A DNA stretch of 64,000 bases from Betaproteobacteria bacterium (GTDB lineage: Bacteria > Bdellovibrionota_B > Oligoflexia > Silvanigrellales > Silvanigrellaceae). Numbering within the stretch: position 1 is the stretch's first letter; every line of letters begins with the position of its first letter. A program made the position numbers and the translations under genes. The stretch lies in NCBI GenBank assembly GCA_016868315.1, contig VGHE01000009.1:60877-124876 (forward strand), read 5' to 3'. The notes under the pieces are model-generated. The model saw nothing but the letters and a program-made list of their open reading frames with translations. It made no database searches and had not been told where the DNA came from. Positions 45,526 through 55,613 of the stretch are shown piece by piece.

Positions 45526-48183
45526 ATGGCCAAGGCTGAAAAGCGCGGAAACGAACGCAGTATCTGGCGCAGCGCGGGACAGCTGGCCGTGTCCGTCGAA
45601 GACAGGTTTCGATTCACATTGGTGGTCGCATTTATTGTATTGGGGCTGCTAGGTTCGGGGCTTCTCTTCCAAATGACTAGCCGACAAGCATACCAATTTA
45701 GTCTTGAGGCAGCCGATGTAGCCGTCTCCCGATGGCATACAAATATCTCGGGTGGCTACGGACAAGTCTTCAATCCGAGCTTTAACTCATCTGCTGATGA
45801 TGTTGCCCCCGCTCTTTTGGAGTCTAATCGGGTAGTGCCTCAACAAATGCTGCCAGAGCAGATGACTCGAGGAGAAATCGCATATGCAAAGCAGCTCAAC
45901 GGCGAACCCCTTTGGATTATAAACCAACACCCGCTTATCGAAAATGGCACTTCGCTCGTACTCGGTGAGCGCGATTATCCAGAGCTCAGAATTGCTCGAG
46001 AAACCTTTCAGTTTCAGCGGTGGCTTGTCGGCGCTCTTCTGCTTGTTCTGCTCGGAGCCTGCACGGCTTTCTTTTTCTTTAATAAACATTTCGTTTTCCG
46101 ACCATTGAAAATTCTGCGCGAAGCTCTTCTTAATCGAAGGATGACCGAAGTCGCGAGCATCAAACAACAGAAGTCAAAGATCCGAATCGAGCGTCTCGAG
46201 GAAAAATCTCGTTTCCCACTTGAACAATTCGACAGTGACGAGTTCGGCCAAATAGCCCTGATTCTCGAAGATCAAGACCGCAGACAAAAAGCTCTGAGAC
46301 AACACTGGCTCAAAAGCTTTAACACAATCAACGAGCCCATCGCAGTTTTCAACAGCTCAGGACGACTCCGCCACATCAACGCATCCATGGAAGAGTTTCT
46401 CGATGAGCTTGGACTCTCAGCGGATCTCGTAGAAAGCATGACAGCGCACGGATTCGTGGTAGCATTCCTGCAGATGGACGAAGAAATTGCGCAAAAAATT
46501 GAGCAAGTCGTGAACCAGGCTTACCCGCGTATTTGTTCACAGCCCTGTTCAGTCGAAACACCCGAGGGTAACCGGGCATTCCGGTATTCGATTGCCACAA
46601 TCGCAAATCATGGCGAGCGATTTGCAGTTTTCTCACTTGTTCGGGAACAGGCCTCTGCACGCGGAAACTCTATTGAAGATGTAATTCTAGAGCAATGCAA
46701 CAACCAACTCAAAACCATCCATCGCATTCAGCACAGCTTGCGTCATCAAACACGAGGTCGTGATGAGAGCATCGCCCACTTTTGTGAATCATTGATCGAC
46801 AACATTCACAACCTTCTCGAGTTTTCAAATTCAATTAATCCTTCACTTGCATCCCACAAGGTCGAATTCAATCTCAGACACTTCTTCCGGGAAGTTCAGA
46901 GCTCGATGGAAGGCCTGCTGAAAATTCAGCTCGATTATTCCCAGGGAATACCAAACTTCGTGGTGGGTGACCCAACTCATTTACGCCAGTTTTTAAAGGG
47001 AGTGTTCCAATCCTGCCAGGAATCAAACTCGTGCGAAAGCTTGATGCTGGACGTGAGCTACAGCAACTCCGACCGAAATCTTCTTATTTCAATCTGCTCA
47101 AGCGATGGCTCACCCATTTTGCGTGACCCTTCTTTAGCCCTATTTGTACAACATTACTTTCCATTCCTCGGGCTTCGGAATATTTCTGAGGAAGAACTTC
47201 AATCCTATGAATTTCTCCGCGTTTCGATTGCTGCTCCGGCGGGTGCCAACCGCGTTGAGAATCTCGCGCTTGACCTCTCAAACCGACAATTGCCTGCAAC
47301 GCTCTACATGGTGAGCGATGAACTAATTCCCGAGAACGTACACAACGTCATTGCTGACCTAAATCAGGTGGAATGTGAATTGCTCACACCATCGGAATTT
47401 ATTGAGCGCAATCCAGATGCACACAATTCTTGCTTGTTGCTGTTTATCACCAACAGCCAAAAACTTAAGGACAAGCAGATTCAGAAAGTGATTAACCACG
47501 GCAGGAGCTCTAAAATACCAGCAATACTTCTGAGCCAACAGCCTCGACGCGGAGAATCTATTACGGCATTGCGCCTCGGATTTGTGACCTATCTCACACT
47601 CCCGATGCAGCAAGAGGAGTTCCTCAAACTGCTGATTCTAACCATGAACAAATCCGTTCGTGAAAGTGTTGGCAAGCTTGGGCTGCTCACCAAACATACC
47701 GTAAGAGATATCATTCCCTCTCTTGGAAAGGTTCTACTGGGGAACATATCCAAAGATCATCTCAACACTGGTTCCATGTTACAGAAAACTCTGCAGACAA
47801 TTGGCTTCACTATTTCCGAAGCCAGCACAGTTCACAGTTTCTTCGAGCTTCTTCACAAAGGCAATTACGAGTATGTGATTTGCCCCGAAGATCTAACTAC
47901 TGGTCTGCAACGGCGTATTCAGGTCAGCCTAAAAGGCATTCCCTGTCTGGTTTTCGGCGAGCCTCAAAATGCATTCGAGACATCAGCAGCGGAGAGTCGC
48001 CAAGGTATTGCTGCGGTGCCCTGGCTTAAAATTGATGATCCAAGTTGCGAACAGGCGGTGCGCAAGACCCTCGATGCCGCAAACACATATGAAATCGAGC
48101 GAGCCGAATTCAAGCTGTCTGACGAAGAGAACATCGAGGAAAATACAGACCAAGAAAAAGATCCGTACGACCTCGCAATATAA
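45526..48183 (+). CDS. Degenerate membrane hybrid histidine kinase (pseudokinase)
   Basis: An 885-residue protein with two TM helices (about 30-50 and 165-187) flanking a small periplasmic sensor domain, a PAS-like domain near 265-375, and the order DHp, ATPase, receiver, receiver of hybrid kinases. The ATPase-like region keeps the family's FREVQSSMEGLLKIQ and FVVGDPTHLRQFLKG, but the phospho-acceptor box reads TIHRIQHSLRHQT without the HExxxP form, the N box lacks its Asn (GVFQSCQES), and no G1/G2 glycines are seen. The two receiver-like domains (about 590-705 and 730-855) lack the acidic pocket and Asp. It is thus likely a non-catalytic scaffold. Start ATG 45526 has GGGAG six bases upstream. 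Divergent from rho. Confidence 0.75.
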   Translation: MAKAEKRGNERSIWRSAGQLAVSVEDRFRFTLVVAFIVLGLLGSGLLFQMTSRQAYQFSLEAADVAVSRWHTNISGGYGQVFNPSFNSSADDVAPALLESNRVVPQQMLPEQMTRGEIAYAKQLNGEPLWIINQHPLIENGTSLVLGERDYPELRIARETFQFQRWLVGALLLVLLGACTAFFFFNKHFVFRPLKILREALLNRRMTEVASIKQQKSKIRIERLEEKSRFPLEQFDSDEFGQIALILEDQDRRQKALRQHWLKSFNTINEPIAVFNSSGRLRHINASMEEFLDELGLSADLVESMTAHGFVVAFLQMDEEIAQKIEQVVNQAYPRICSQPCSVETPEGNRAFRYSIATIANHGERFAVFSLVREQASARGNSIEDVILEQCNNQLKTIHRIQHSLRHQTRGRDESIAHFCESLIDNIHNLLEFSNSINPSLASHKVEFNLRHFFREVQSSMEGLLKIQLDYSQGIPNFVVGDPTHLRQFLKGVFQSCQESNSCESLMLDVSYSNSDRNLLISICSSDGSPILRDPSLALFVQHYFPFLGLRNISEEELQSYEFLRVSIAAPAGANRVENLALDLSNRQLPATLYMVSDELIPENVHNVIADLNQVECELLTPSEFIERNPDAHNSCLLLFITNSQKLKDKQIQKVINHGRSSKIPAILLSQQPRRGESITALRLGFVTYLTLPMQQEEFLKLLILTMNKSVRESVGKLGLLTKHTVRDIIPSLGKVLLGNISKDHLNTGSMLQKTLQTIGFTISEASTVHSFFELLHKGNYEYVICPEDLTTGLQRRIQVSLKGIPCLVFGEPQNAFETSAAESRQGIAAVPWLKIDDPSCEQAVRKTLDAANTYEIERAEFKLSDEENIEENTDQEKDPYDLAI

Positions 48184-48206
48184 GTTCAGTCTATTGTGGG
48201 TTTTCA

Positions 48207-48242
48207 GCGCCTGAATAAAACTCTTTAGCGAAATTCAGGCGC
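48207..48242. repeat. Inverted repeat spanning the rocD stop
   Basis: GCGCCTGAAT at 48207-48216 and ATTCAGGCGC at 48233-48242 form a perfect 10-bp stem with a 16-base loop. One arm includes the rocD stop codon. No T-run follows on either strand, so it may protect or end mRNAs of the convergent genes rather than act as a standard intrinsic terminator. Confidence 0.5.
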
Positions 48243-49476
48243 CGCGCACCACTGAAAAAACCTCAGTGATCTGCTCGAGCGCCCATTCCATTGCGTCGTC
48301 GCCAATAACAAGCGGTGGCGCGAAGCGGATTGTGGTTGAGCGGGTTTCTTTGGCCAAGACACCTCGCAAAGCAAGCTGCTCAGAATAATTACGCGCAGGC
48401 CCAGCAGAAGACTGGAGTTCAATTGCATTGAGAAGGCCTTTTCCGCGAACCTCTTTTACTACGGACTTTGGAAGTGCGGCTGTGAGGCGGCTTCTGAAGC
48501 GCTGGCCGAGAGTTTCGGCACGGCCAGCAAGATTTTCATCTTGAAGAATACGCAGTGCCGTGCGCGACAGCGCACAAGCAAGCGGGTTACCTCCGAATGT
48601 GGAACCGTGATCGCCGGGCTTCAACAAACCAAGGACGGCATCTGTGCCGACCACTGCAGAGATAGGATAGAAGCCACCACCCAGAGCTTTTCCGAGAATC
48701 AGAAGCTCCGGCGCGCAGTTTTCATGTTGAAAGCAGAAGGTCTTGCCCGTGCGGCAGAGCCCCGTTTGGATTTCATCGGCAATGAATAAAAAATTGTGCT
48801 CTTTGCAGATCCGGTCGCACTCTGCGAGGTAGCCCGCGGGAGGAACAATTACACCAGCTTCACCTTGGATAGGCTCAACAAGAAATCCAACCGTATTCGG
48901 CGTAATAGCCTGCCGCAATGCCTGCGCATCACCGTAAGGAACAATTTTAAAACCACCCGTGAATGGGCCAAAATCGGCGCGGTATTGAGGGTCAGAGGAG
49001 AAACCCACAATCATTGTCGTTCGACCGTGAAAGTTAGAATCACAGACAATGATTTCGGCCTGTTCGGGAGCCACTTTCTTTGTCCGGTAGCCCCACTTGC
49101 GGGCTAGCTTTACTGCTGTTTCAACCGCTTCAGCTCCAGAGTTCATGGGTAGCGCACGTTCCATCCCGCAGAACTCAGTCAACTCTTTCAACCAAGGGCC
49201 GATTTGATCGTTGTAGAAGGCTCGGGAAGTCAGGGTAATGCGTCCGGCCTGCTCCATGAGGGTTTCCACCATGCGCGGGTGAACATGCCCCTGATTGACT
49301 GCGCTATAGGCGCTCAACATGTCTAGGTATCTGCGACCATCCACATCCCAGACCCACTCGCCCTGCCCGCGAGCCAGAACCACCGGCAATGGATGATAGT
49401 TATGAGCTCCGTGCATGTCATTGAGCTTGATATGATTACGTCCCACGCTAGAAAGAGGGAGATTCATGTCTGCCAT
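48235..49476 (-). CDS. rocD: Ornithine aminotransferase
   Basis: A 413-residue class III PLP aminotransferase. Signature segments are YLDMLSAYSAVNQGHVHP, MNSGAEAVETAVKLARKWGY, VEPIQGEAGVIVPP, FIADEIQTGLCRTG and the cofactor lysine in LILGKALGGGFYPISAV near residue 268. These match ornithine-oxo-acid aminotransferase more closely than ArgD or GabT. It turns ornithine and 2-oxoglutarate into glutamate semialdehyde and glutamate, linking arginine and proline metabolism. It stands alone and is divergent from folB. Confidence 0.9.
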   Translation of the reverse strand: MADMNLPLSSVGRNHIKLNDMHGAHNYHPLPVVLARGQGEWVWDVDGRRYLDMLSAYSAVNQGHVHPRMVETLMEQAGRITLTSRAFYNDQIGPWLKELTEFCGMERALPMNSGAEAVETAVKLARKWGYRTKKVAPEQAEIIVCDSNFHGRTTMIVGFSSDPQYRADFGPFTGGFKIVPYGDAQALRQAITPNTVGFLVEPIQGEAGVIVPPAGYLAECDRICKEHNFLFIADEIQTGLCRTGKTFCFQHENCAPELLILGKALGGGFYPISAVVGTDAVLGLLKPGDHGSTFGGNPLACALSRTALRILQDENLAGRAETLGQRFRSRLTAALPKSVVKEVRGKGLLNAIELQSSAGPARNYSEQLALRGVLAKETRSTTIRFAPPLVIGDDAMEWALEQITEVFSVVRGA

Positions 49477-49595
49477 TGTGTTCTTCCTGTTTTGGCCTGT
49501 TCAACGTTTTGCTGTTGGATCTTGTCAACACATCAATACCGGAGCATATGGGTGAAGAAAAGTGTGTCCGACGTTTCTTTGCAAGGAACCAGAGC

Positions 49596-49982
49596 ATGAT
49601 CTCAAAAAATGGCAACTCCGATTATTGCTGGATTCATATCCGGGATGTTTACACGTTTCTGTATCTTGGGGCGAATCCGCACGAACAAAAGGTAGGGCAG
49701 AACCTGAAAGTGGATTTGAGTGTCCAGGTTCCCTACAGAGACACCCAAGACAATCTCGAGAACGTTATAGATTACAGCAAGATTATTGAACGCGTGCAGA
49801 CCTCTATTGAAGGCTTCGGGCGGGTCAACCTTCTCGAGTATCTCGCAGAACAAGTACTCGACGTCATTCAGGCTGAATTCAAAGGTGTACGCGCAGCTCG
49901 CCTCACTCTTTACAAAGCATTTGTTCCATTGAGTCACTTCACCGGTTCAGTAGCCATTGAGGTAGAACGCAGCTTTCACTGA
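49596..49982 (+). CDS. folB: Dihydroneopterin aldolase family protein
   Basis: A 128-residue protein matching FolB: IHIRDVYTFLYLGANPHEQKVGQ at the N-terminus corresponds to the family's G-x-x-x-x-E-K/Q core, and VIDYSKIIERVQ then LLEYLAEQVLDVI carry the conserved Tyr and Glu. FolB converts dihydroneopterin to 6-hydroxymethyl-dihydropterin in folate synthesis. The ATG at 49596 is used because AAGGA lies nine bases upstream. The remainder of the upstream open frame overlaps the rocD promoter region. A strong terminator follows about 50 bases after the stop. Confidence 0.87.
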   Translation: MISKNGNSDYCWIHIRDVYTFLYLGANPHEQKVGQNLKVDLSVQVPYRDTQDNLENVIDYSKIIERVQTSIEGFGRVNLLEYLAEQVLDVIQAEFKGVRAARLTLYKAFVPLSHFTGSVAIEVERSFH

Positions 49983-50032
49983 TGGCCGAGCTGAGCCGGC
50001 GCCTACAGCATCACCAAAGCACAACACACAGA

Positions 50033-50075
50033 AAAAGCCCGGGCTCCATGATTGCTCAAGGAAACCCGGGCTTTT
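50033..50075. terminator. Bidirectional rho-independent terminator
   Basis: AAAAGCCCGGG at 50033-50043 and CCCGGGCTTTT at 50065-50075 form a perfect 11-bp stem with a 21-base loop between the convergent folB and rpoD genes. The flanking A and T runs let it work in both directions. Confidence 0.9.
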
Positions 50076-50099
50076 CAGCGACCGTAAAGCAAACCGAAA

Positions 50100-52742
50100 T
50101 CAGCTCTCGATGAACGCCTTGAGCTTCTTCGAACGACAAGGGTGACGCAACTTGCGCAATGCCTTGGCTTCGATCTGACGAATACGCTCGCGCGTAACGT
50201 CGAAGCTTTGTCCAACTTCCTCAAGAGTATGATCCGTTTTCTCGCCGATTCCAAAGCGCATCCGCAAAACCTTCTCCTCACGCGGGGTGAGGGTCGCAAG
50301 CACCTTTTTGGTTTGATCGGAGAGGCTTTGGTTCGCAACGATGTCCACAGGCGCACCACGCGTTTTGTCCTCGAGGAAGTCACCATAATGGTTGTCTTCC
50401 TCTTCACCGATCGGAGCTTCAAGCGAGATAGGCTCACGCGCAATTTTCATGACCTTACGAACCTTCTCGAGGCTCATATCCATGCGCTGTGCAATTTCCT
50501 CAGGAGTGGGTTCACGACCCATTTCCTGAACGAGATAACGGCTTGTGCGCACCATTTTGTTGATGGTTTCGATCATGTGCACCGGAATACGAATTGTGCG
50601 CGCCTGGTCGGCAATCGCACGGGTTATGGCCTGGCGGATCCACCAGGTCGCATAGGTACTGAATTTATATCCACGCCGGTATTCGAACTTCTCAACCGCT
50701 TTCATGAGGCCAATGTTGCCCTCTTGAATGAGGTCGAGGAACTGCAGACCGCGGTTCATGTACTTCTTAGCGATCGAAACCACCAAACGGAGGTTGGCTT
50801 CAATCAGCTCGCGCTTGGCATCTTCAGCCTGGCGGTTAGCCGTGCTGACGACCTGATACATCCGCGGAATTTCCTTCCTTTGGAGGAAACAGGCGTCTTC
50901 GCTGCCACGAATGGTATTTTGTGTGTTGACGTAGGAGCGCTTACAGGTCTCCCACTCGCGCTCGGAGAGGAAATTCACTTCAAGCGGACGAGGCGCATCG
51001 GCATCGGCGTATGCTCTGAGTTTGGTTTCATCCATGCGGGTGCGGTAGCGAAGCTTGTTGAGCTCCTTCTCGACATCGGCAACAGCCTTCGCATGCATAT
51101 CCAGCTCAGAAGTGATCTGTTGGATGATGCGGCGGTTGATATTGATTTCTTTCACGAGCTCAAACATCTGCACGCGCGCGTCAGAAAGCGACGCCTTGTC
51201 TGCGGGAGTTGCATTTTCGATGTGCTCGAATCCGTACTTATCTTCGATTGCTAGCGCGACCTTTGCCTGCTGCAAAAATCCCTCGACCAATGCACGCACA
51301 CGCGCCGTTTGTCCTTCATCGGTTGCTTGATCTTGCTCGTCGTCAAAGCCCTTCACAAGGTTCTTCGCCTTAATGGCTCCGTCGAGGAATTTCTGACCGA
51401 TATCAGTGATGTGTCGCACACCCAGACGAAGATTCACGAGGTGCTGCAAAAGCTTGTTTTCTTCGTTTTCAATTTTCTTAGCGATTTCAACTTCGCCATC
51501 GCGCGAGAGCAGCGCAACCTGACCCATCTTTCTCAGGTAGATACGCACAGGGTCGTTGCTGCGACCAAGTGAGGAATCAAGGTCTTCTTCTTCAGCTGGC
51601 TCAGCACCGAAATCGTCGTTGGAGAAGATGTCGTCATCGGAGAGAGCTGCGCCTTCTTCTGGCTCGGCATCGAGATCTGGGCCAATATCTTCAAGATCCG
51701 CATCGAAGTCTGCTGAAGGCTCGACGTCCTCCATATCACCTTCTTGTGAACCCTCTTCACCACCCAGGCCTGCGCCCTTTTTCTTCGCCTTTTGATTTTT
51801 ATCAGATGCGCTGGCTCCATCCACGCTGCGACCAGCCGCAGCTCCCTTCTTCGGCGCAGATTTCTCCTTGCCGGCGGCAGCAGGAACAGCCTCGGCCTTG
51901 CCTGCACTCGACTGATTCTTTCCTGCTGCCGGCTTTGCTGCTGCAGATTTGGTTGTCTCAGTTTTCGTGGGAACAGCCTTGGGAGTGGTCTTTGCATTGA
52001 CCTTCTCGCTGTCGGCAGACGTTTTTTTCTTATCCGCAACTGGTGGAACAGCCTTCAAATTTGCTTTGGTAGCTTTAGCTGGTGCTGCAGGTGCAGCCCG
52101 TGCCACAGTCGCTGTTTTAGAAGGCTGCGGTGCAGCAACGGGTTTCACAGCTTTGCTGATTGGCTTTTGCTCAGGTGCTGCTGCTGCTGCATTGGCAACC
52201 TTCTTCGGTTGAATGACCGCAGCCGTAGATGCCTTTGCTTTGGCTACGGGCATTGGCTTGGTCGCAACACGAGCCGGCGTCTTCTTCGCGGGCACCGCTG
52301 GCCTAGCCACAACTGGTTTAGCTTTGGATACAGGCACAAACTTCGCAGGCTGCTTTTTGAGGTTTGCAGAGGCAACTCTCTTGCTCAGCGGCTTGCTCAC
52401 TGGCTTTTTGTGCGCAGGATGCGCCTGAACTTTCGGTTGCTGTTTGGCAGCCACTTTGCTCATAGGTTTTGCTGTTGCACGCGCAGCTGCCGAGCTTTTC
52501 GAGGGCGCTACGGCTTTCTTCGCAGCTGTCTGACGCACAGGCACCGATACTTTAGCGGCTGGCTTTTTTGGCATCGGTTTAGCATTACGCGCTTTTGCCG
52601 CGTTGACTTTCGATGCGGCAGCCTTGGCTTTTGCAGGCGTAAATTTATTGCCCGACTTCTTCGCAGAAGAGCCTAAACTTTTACCGGATTCACGGCCTTT
52701 CTTAGAGGATTTTGAAGACGACTTTCCCTTGTTTGAAGCCAT
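50100..52742 (-). CDS. rpoD: Primary sigma factor RpoD with H1-like N-terminal extension
   Basis: An 880-residue sigma-70. The conserved part begins about residue 395 with region 1.2 ([20 protein letters not shown]), then region 2 ([40 protein letters not shown]), region 3 and region 4 ([36 protein letters not shown]). Residues 1 to about 330 are Lys/Ala/Pro-rich with repeated PKK/PAK-like motifs, resembling histone H1 tails; about 335-390 are strongly acidic ([19 protein letters not shown]). No standard region 1.1 is seen. The start at 52742 (MASNKGKSS) has GGGGGAG seven bases upstream. Third gene of rpsU-dnaG-rpoD, with a possible internal promoter (TTGCAT-17-TATGTG) before it. Confidence 0.95.
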   Translation of the reverse strand: MASNKGKSSSKSSKKGRESGKSLGSSAKKSGNKFTPAKAKAAASKVNAAKARNAKPMPKKPAAKVSVPVRQTAAKKAVAPSKSSAAARATAKPMSKVAAKQQPKVQAHPAHKKPVSKPLSKRVASANLKKQPAKFVPVSKAKPVVARPAVPAKKTPARVATKPMPVAKAKASTAAVIQPKKVANAAAAAPEQKPISKAVKPVAAPQPSKTATVARAAPAAPAKATKANLKAVPPVADKKKTSADSEKVNAKTTPKAVPTKTETTKSAAAKPAAGKNQSSAGKAEAVPAAAGKEKSAPKKGAAAGRSVDGASASDKNQKAKKKGAGLGGEEGSQEGDMEDVEPSADFDADLEDIGPDLDAEPEEGAALSDDDIFSNDDFGAEPAEEEDLDSSLGRSNDPVRIYLRKMGQVALLSRDGEVEIAKKIENEENKLLQHLVNLRLGVRHITDIGQKFLDGAIKAKNLVKGFDDEQDQATDEGQTARVRALVEGFLQQAKVALAIEDKYGFEHIENATPADKASLSDARVQMFELVKEININRRIIQQITSELDMHAKAVADVEKELNKLRYRTRMDETKLRAYADADAPRPLEVNFLSEREWETCKRSYVNTQNTIRGSEDACFLQRKEIPRMYQVVSTANRQAEDAKRELIEANLRLVVSIAKKYMNRGLQFLDLIQEGNIGLMKAVEKFEYRRGYKFSTYATWWIRQAITRAIADQARTIRIPVHMIETINKMVRTSRYLVQEMGREPTPEEIAQRMDMSLEKVRKVMKIAREPISLEAPIGEEEDNHYGDFLEDKTRGAPVDIVANQSLSDQTKKVLATLTPREEKVLRMRFGIGEKTDHTLEEVGQSFDVTRERIRQIEAKALRKLRHPCRSKKLKAFIES

Positions 52743-52874
52743 GTATAACTCCCCCACACTCGACACAGAAGCCGAAGGGCTCAACTTGAGACCCGCGTTT
52801 TAGAAACCAGAAACAATGTCCGAAACACTTACACATATTCATGAGAAAGAAATAATGCAAGCCCCTAAAGACAC

Positions 52875-55031
52875 TTACCCCGGGACTCTCTGAACGAACT
52901 TCTGATACCGACGCACCCGCTCGGCCGCCAGCTTGCGGAGCCTCTGTGAGAGACCGTCACGCTCCCGAACCTCGTCTTCAGAATCCTCAGTAAGTAACTT
53001 AATCTCACGGTTTGTTTGATCAATTTCTGAATCAAGATAAGCCAATTCGAGCTGTGCAAGGGTTCGGCTCATCAGCGCTCCCAAACCATTGCGGGCTCTA
53101 GACACCCCAACATCCCGCACAGTCATGCGCACAAAGGGCAAATTCACGGGATCAAACAGGTCGTCGGGGTTGCGCAGCTGCGGCTTCACAAAACCTCCCT
53201 GACCTGGCTCCAGCACCCCGCGCACCCATGCGTCGAGGCCCGCCTCAAGCAGCGCTTCCGGGTCGAGAGATGCAATCGCCTTTATAAGAGGCAGGGTGCC
53301 CCTCACACCGGGCGAAGCCTGGGTGCTATCGATCAAAGCCAGCTCACGCTCACTTTGCAATTGTACTTCGCTCCAGGCAAGACAGGCAGTTGCGACATCA
53401 GGACTCATTCCATGGGAGAGGAGCTGAGCAAGCACGACTTCATCCATCGGCTCATCGCTCTGCCGACCCTGCAGCACATTCTGTAGCCGCGCGGGCAACA
53501 TGGAGAAGAAGGAATGCGCAAAAGCAATGAGAAAGCAGGCTTCATCAGCAGATCGCACTGCCAGAGCTTTCACACCTCCGTTCTCTCCAACAGTTTCTGT
53601 CTGCACTGAAGGGAACGACTGAGCAGAGCTTAAACTACCAGAGCCAGTTGCTGCGTTAGTTACACCAGTTGTCGTGCTGCGCGCCTCGGGTGCAGAGGGG
53701 GCAGACCCGCGCTGTGGCTGGAGCGACACACCCGAGGTCAATGTGGCCACCGATGACAAACCAAGCACCACCGCGACGGATTCCAAGGTAATTTCGCGCA
53801 CTGCAGCATCTGGGTTTCGCATGACAATGGGAACAAACTCAGATTTTATCTTTCTCACCTGAGCTTCACGGCTATTGCCCTGTGCCAGATGAAAATCGCA
53901 AACCCACTGCGAGAGTGGCTGAGCCCGATCAAGAAGCTGTTTGAACGCCTCAACCCCTTTGTCGCGAATGAATTCGTCGGGGTCTTTTCCCGAGGGCACG
54001 TTCACATACTGCAGCTCGACCAAATTCAAAGGAAATCCGATCTCAAAAGTCCTGCGCGCCGCATCTCGGCCAGCGCTGTCGCTATCGAAGCAAATCACAA
54101 CGCGCTTGGTTAGGCGTGCAAGCTTTTTTAGGTGATCGGGAGTCAGTGCGGTTCCGAGAACGGCAACGACATTCAAAAAACCAGCACGCGCAAGTGCCAA
54201 ACAATCCATGTAGCCTTCGACGACAACAACGCAGCCAGCCTGCACGATTGCAGTGCGCGCCCGATGCAAATTGAACAATGTCTTTGACTTTTGAAACAAC
54301 GGGGTTTCGGGAGAGTTCAAATATTTTGGGGGCGTGTTTCGACCTGGAGGAGGCGGCTTAAAAACTCGCCCCCCCAAGGCAATAGGGTTGCCCTTGTCAT
54401 CACGAATAGGAATCATGATGCGATCGCGGAAAAAATCGTACCACTCCTCGGCGCTCTCTCGCTTTTTCAGAAGCCCGGCTAACTCCAATTGCTGGTTTGA
54501 CCAACCGCGCTTTTCTGCCATTTTTAAAAGCACATTATTTGCTGGCGAAAGCCCAATTTCCCAATCCTTGATGTTTTCTTCGGTGAAGCCTCGTGCGTGA
54601 AGATAGTCAAGCGCAGAGGCGCCATCCTTCGTCCAGAGGTACTTGGCATAAGCCCGAGTGACTTCAGTCATCACATGCGAGAGGTTGCGTCGCTCTTCAC
54701 TGGCAGCTTTGTCTTGCTCGCTCTCTTTGCTGTTGTTTTCGTAATCGAGATTAAAATTGAAGCGGTTTGCAAGGGTTTCGACGGCATCCAGAAAACCACT
54801 GCCGGTTCGGTTCATCTCAAAATCTATCGCGTTGCCGTGCGCTTTACAGCCGAAGCAATGGTAGTGCTTTTCATCGACAAGAAAAGAGGGTGAAGAATCC
54901 TCGTGGAAAGGGCATTTGCCCATTGCGCGGGCTCCGCTCCGCCGTAATTGCACAGTGAGCGAAACGACATCAATCAGATTGATTCGCTCGAGGAGGGCAT
55001 CGATGGAGCTGCGGCGGATTCTGCGCGTCAT
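52875..55031 (-). CDS. dnaG: DNA primase
   Basis: A 718-residue primase. The zinc-binding domain shows CPFHEDSSPSFLVDEKHYHC followed by FGCKAHGN; the catalytic TOPRIM core has VVVVEGYMDCLALARAG and VVICFDSDSAGRDAA with the metal-binding Asp residues; ALGGRVF and PKYLNSPETPLF are family motifs. A Ser/Thr/Gly-rich linker (about 440-490) joins the C-terminal DnaB-interacting region, which is longer than in E. coli (581 total). The enzyme makes RNA primers at replication forks. The ATG at 55031 is chosen where homology starts; upstream in-frame TTG codons with a nearby GGGGAGGAA are possible. Confidence 0.95.
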   Translation of the reverse strand: MTRRIRRSSIDALLERINLIDVVSLTVQLRRSGARAMGKCPFHEDSSPSFLVDEKHYHCFGCKAHGNAIDFEMNRTGSGFLDAVETLANRFNFNLDYENNSKESEQDKAASEERRNLSHVMTEVTRAYAKYLWTKDGASALDYLHARGFTEENIKDWEIGLSPANNVLLKMAEKRGWSNQQLELAGLLKKRESAEEWYDFFRDRIMIPIRDDKGNPIALGGRVFKPPPPGRNTPPKYLNSPETPLFQKSKTLFNLHRARTAIVQAGCVVVVEGYMDCLALARAGFLNVVAVLGTALTPDHLKKLARLTKRVVICFDSDSAGRDAARRTFEIGFPLNLVELQYVNVPSGKDPDEFIRDKGVEAFKQLLDRAQPLSQWVCDFHLAQGNSREAQVRKIKSEFVPIVMRNPDAAVREITLESVAVVLGLSSVATLTSGVSLQPQRGSAPSAPEARSTTTGVTNAATGSGSLSSAQSFPSVQTETVGENGGVKALAVRSADEACFLIAFAHSFFSMLPARLQNVLQGRQSDEPMDEVVLAQLLSHGMSPDVATACLAWSEVQLQSERELALIDSTQASPGVRGTLPLIKAIASLDPEALLEAGLDAWVRGVLEPGQGGFVKPQLRNPDDLFDPVNLPFVRMTVRDVGVSRARNGLGALMSRTLAQLELAYLDSEIDQTNREIKLLTEDSEDEVRERDGLSQRLRKLAAERVRRYQKFVQRVPG

Positions 55032-55118
55032 AAGAATGGTCGTAGAAAAAGAAAGGGGAGGACGCAAGTTCCTCCCCAACTCTTCAGCCCTTCAAATGGG
55101 GGCTGTGCAGAATAAGCA

Positions 55119-55316
55119 TTAGGCTCCGAGCTTCTTCAGCTTCTTGAGGGCGCGCTTACGAGCTGCCATGCGCTTACGCTTGATCTTCACGGAAGGCTTT
55201 TCGTAATGCTCACGCTTACGGACTTCAGAGAGGATGCCTGCTTTTTCGCACTGCTTTTTAAAGCGGCGCATTGCGCTTTCGAAGGCTTCGCCTTCTTTCA
55301 GTTTGACGACTGGCAT
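55119..55316 (-). CDS. rpsU: 30S ribosomal protein bS21
   Basis: A 65-residue bS21: [20 protein letters not shown], then [20 protein letters not shown] and a very basic C-terminus. It supports translation initiation near the 3' end of 16S rRNA. GGGGGTGA lies seven bases before the ATG at 55316. It leads the classic macromolecular synthesis operon rpsU-dnaG-rpoD, which joins the initiation of translation, replication and transcription. Confidence 0.96.
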   Translation of the reverse strand: MPVVKLKEGEAFESAMRRFKKQCEKAGILSEVRKREHYEKPSVKIKRKRMAARKRALKKLKKLGA

Positions 55317-55387
55317 TGTATTCACCCCCCTTCGTTCGCTTTTTTGTGCCCCAAGCCTCGGGCTCGGGTGCTTTCGCGAGGATGGGT

Positions 55388-55416
55388 GGCATAACAAGAG
55401 CTCGCACAGGATTCAA
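55388..55416 (-). promoter_or_regulatory. Candidate sigma-70 promoter for rpsU-dnaG-rpoD
   Basis: On the minus strand TTGAAT (55411-55416) and TATGCC (55388-55393) are separated by 17 bases, with a TGT just before the -10 that fits an extended -10. It lies about 70 bases upstream of rpsU. The rest of the 297-base gap is A/T-rich and contains TTCTCA-N8-TGAGAA at 55514-55533. Confidence 0.4.
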
Positions 55417-55613
55417 GCTAGGCGCCTCATAATTCTCAGGACGGGAGGCCGTAATTTGAAGTCACCCCGCCCAAGCGAATGTAAATAATTACAATCACAA
55501 GACAAATAACCATTTCTCAATTCGCAATGAGAATAATTCGCACTTGTTTCAGCAGTTTTAACTGGTTCGAGAAGCTCTACCAATGGATTGCTGTTCTCTA
55601 GCGGAGGTTTCAG

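Noticed and set aside
51792-52676. Plus-strand open frame rich in Cys, Arg and Ser opposite rpoD
   Set aside because: It is the shadow of the Lys/Ala/Pro-rich extension of RpoD; the composition is what the complement of that repeat would give.
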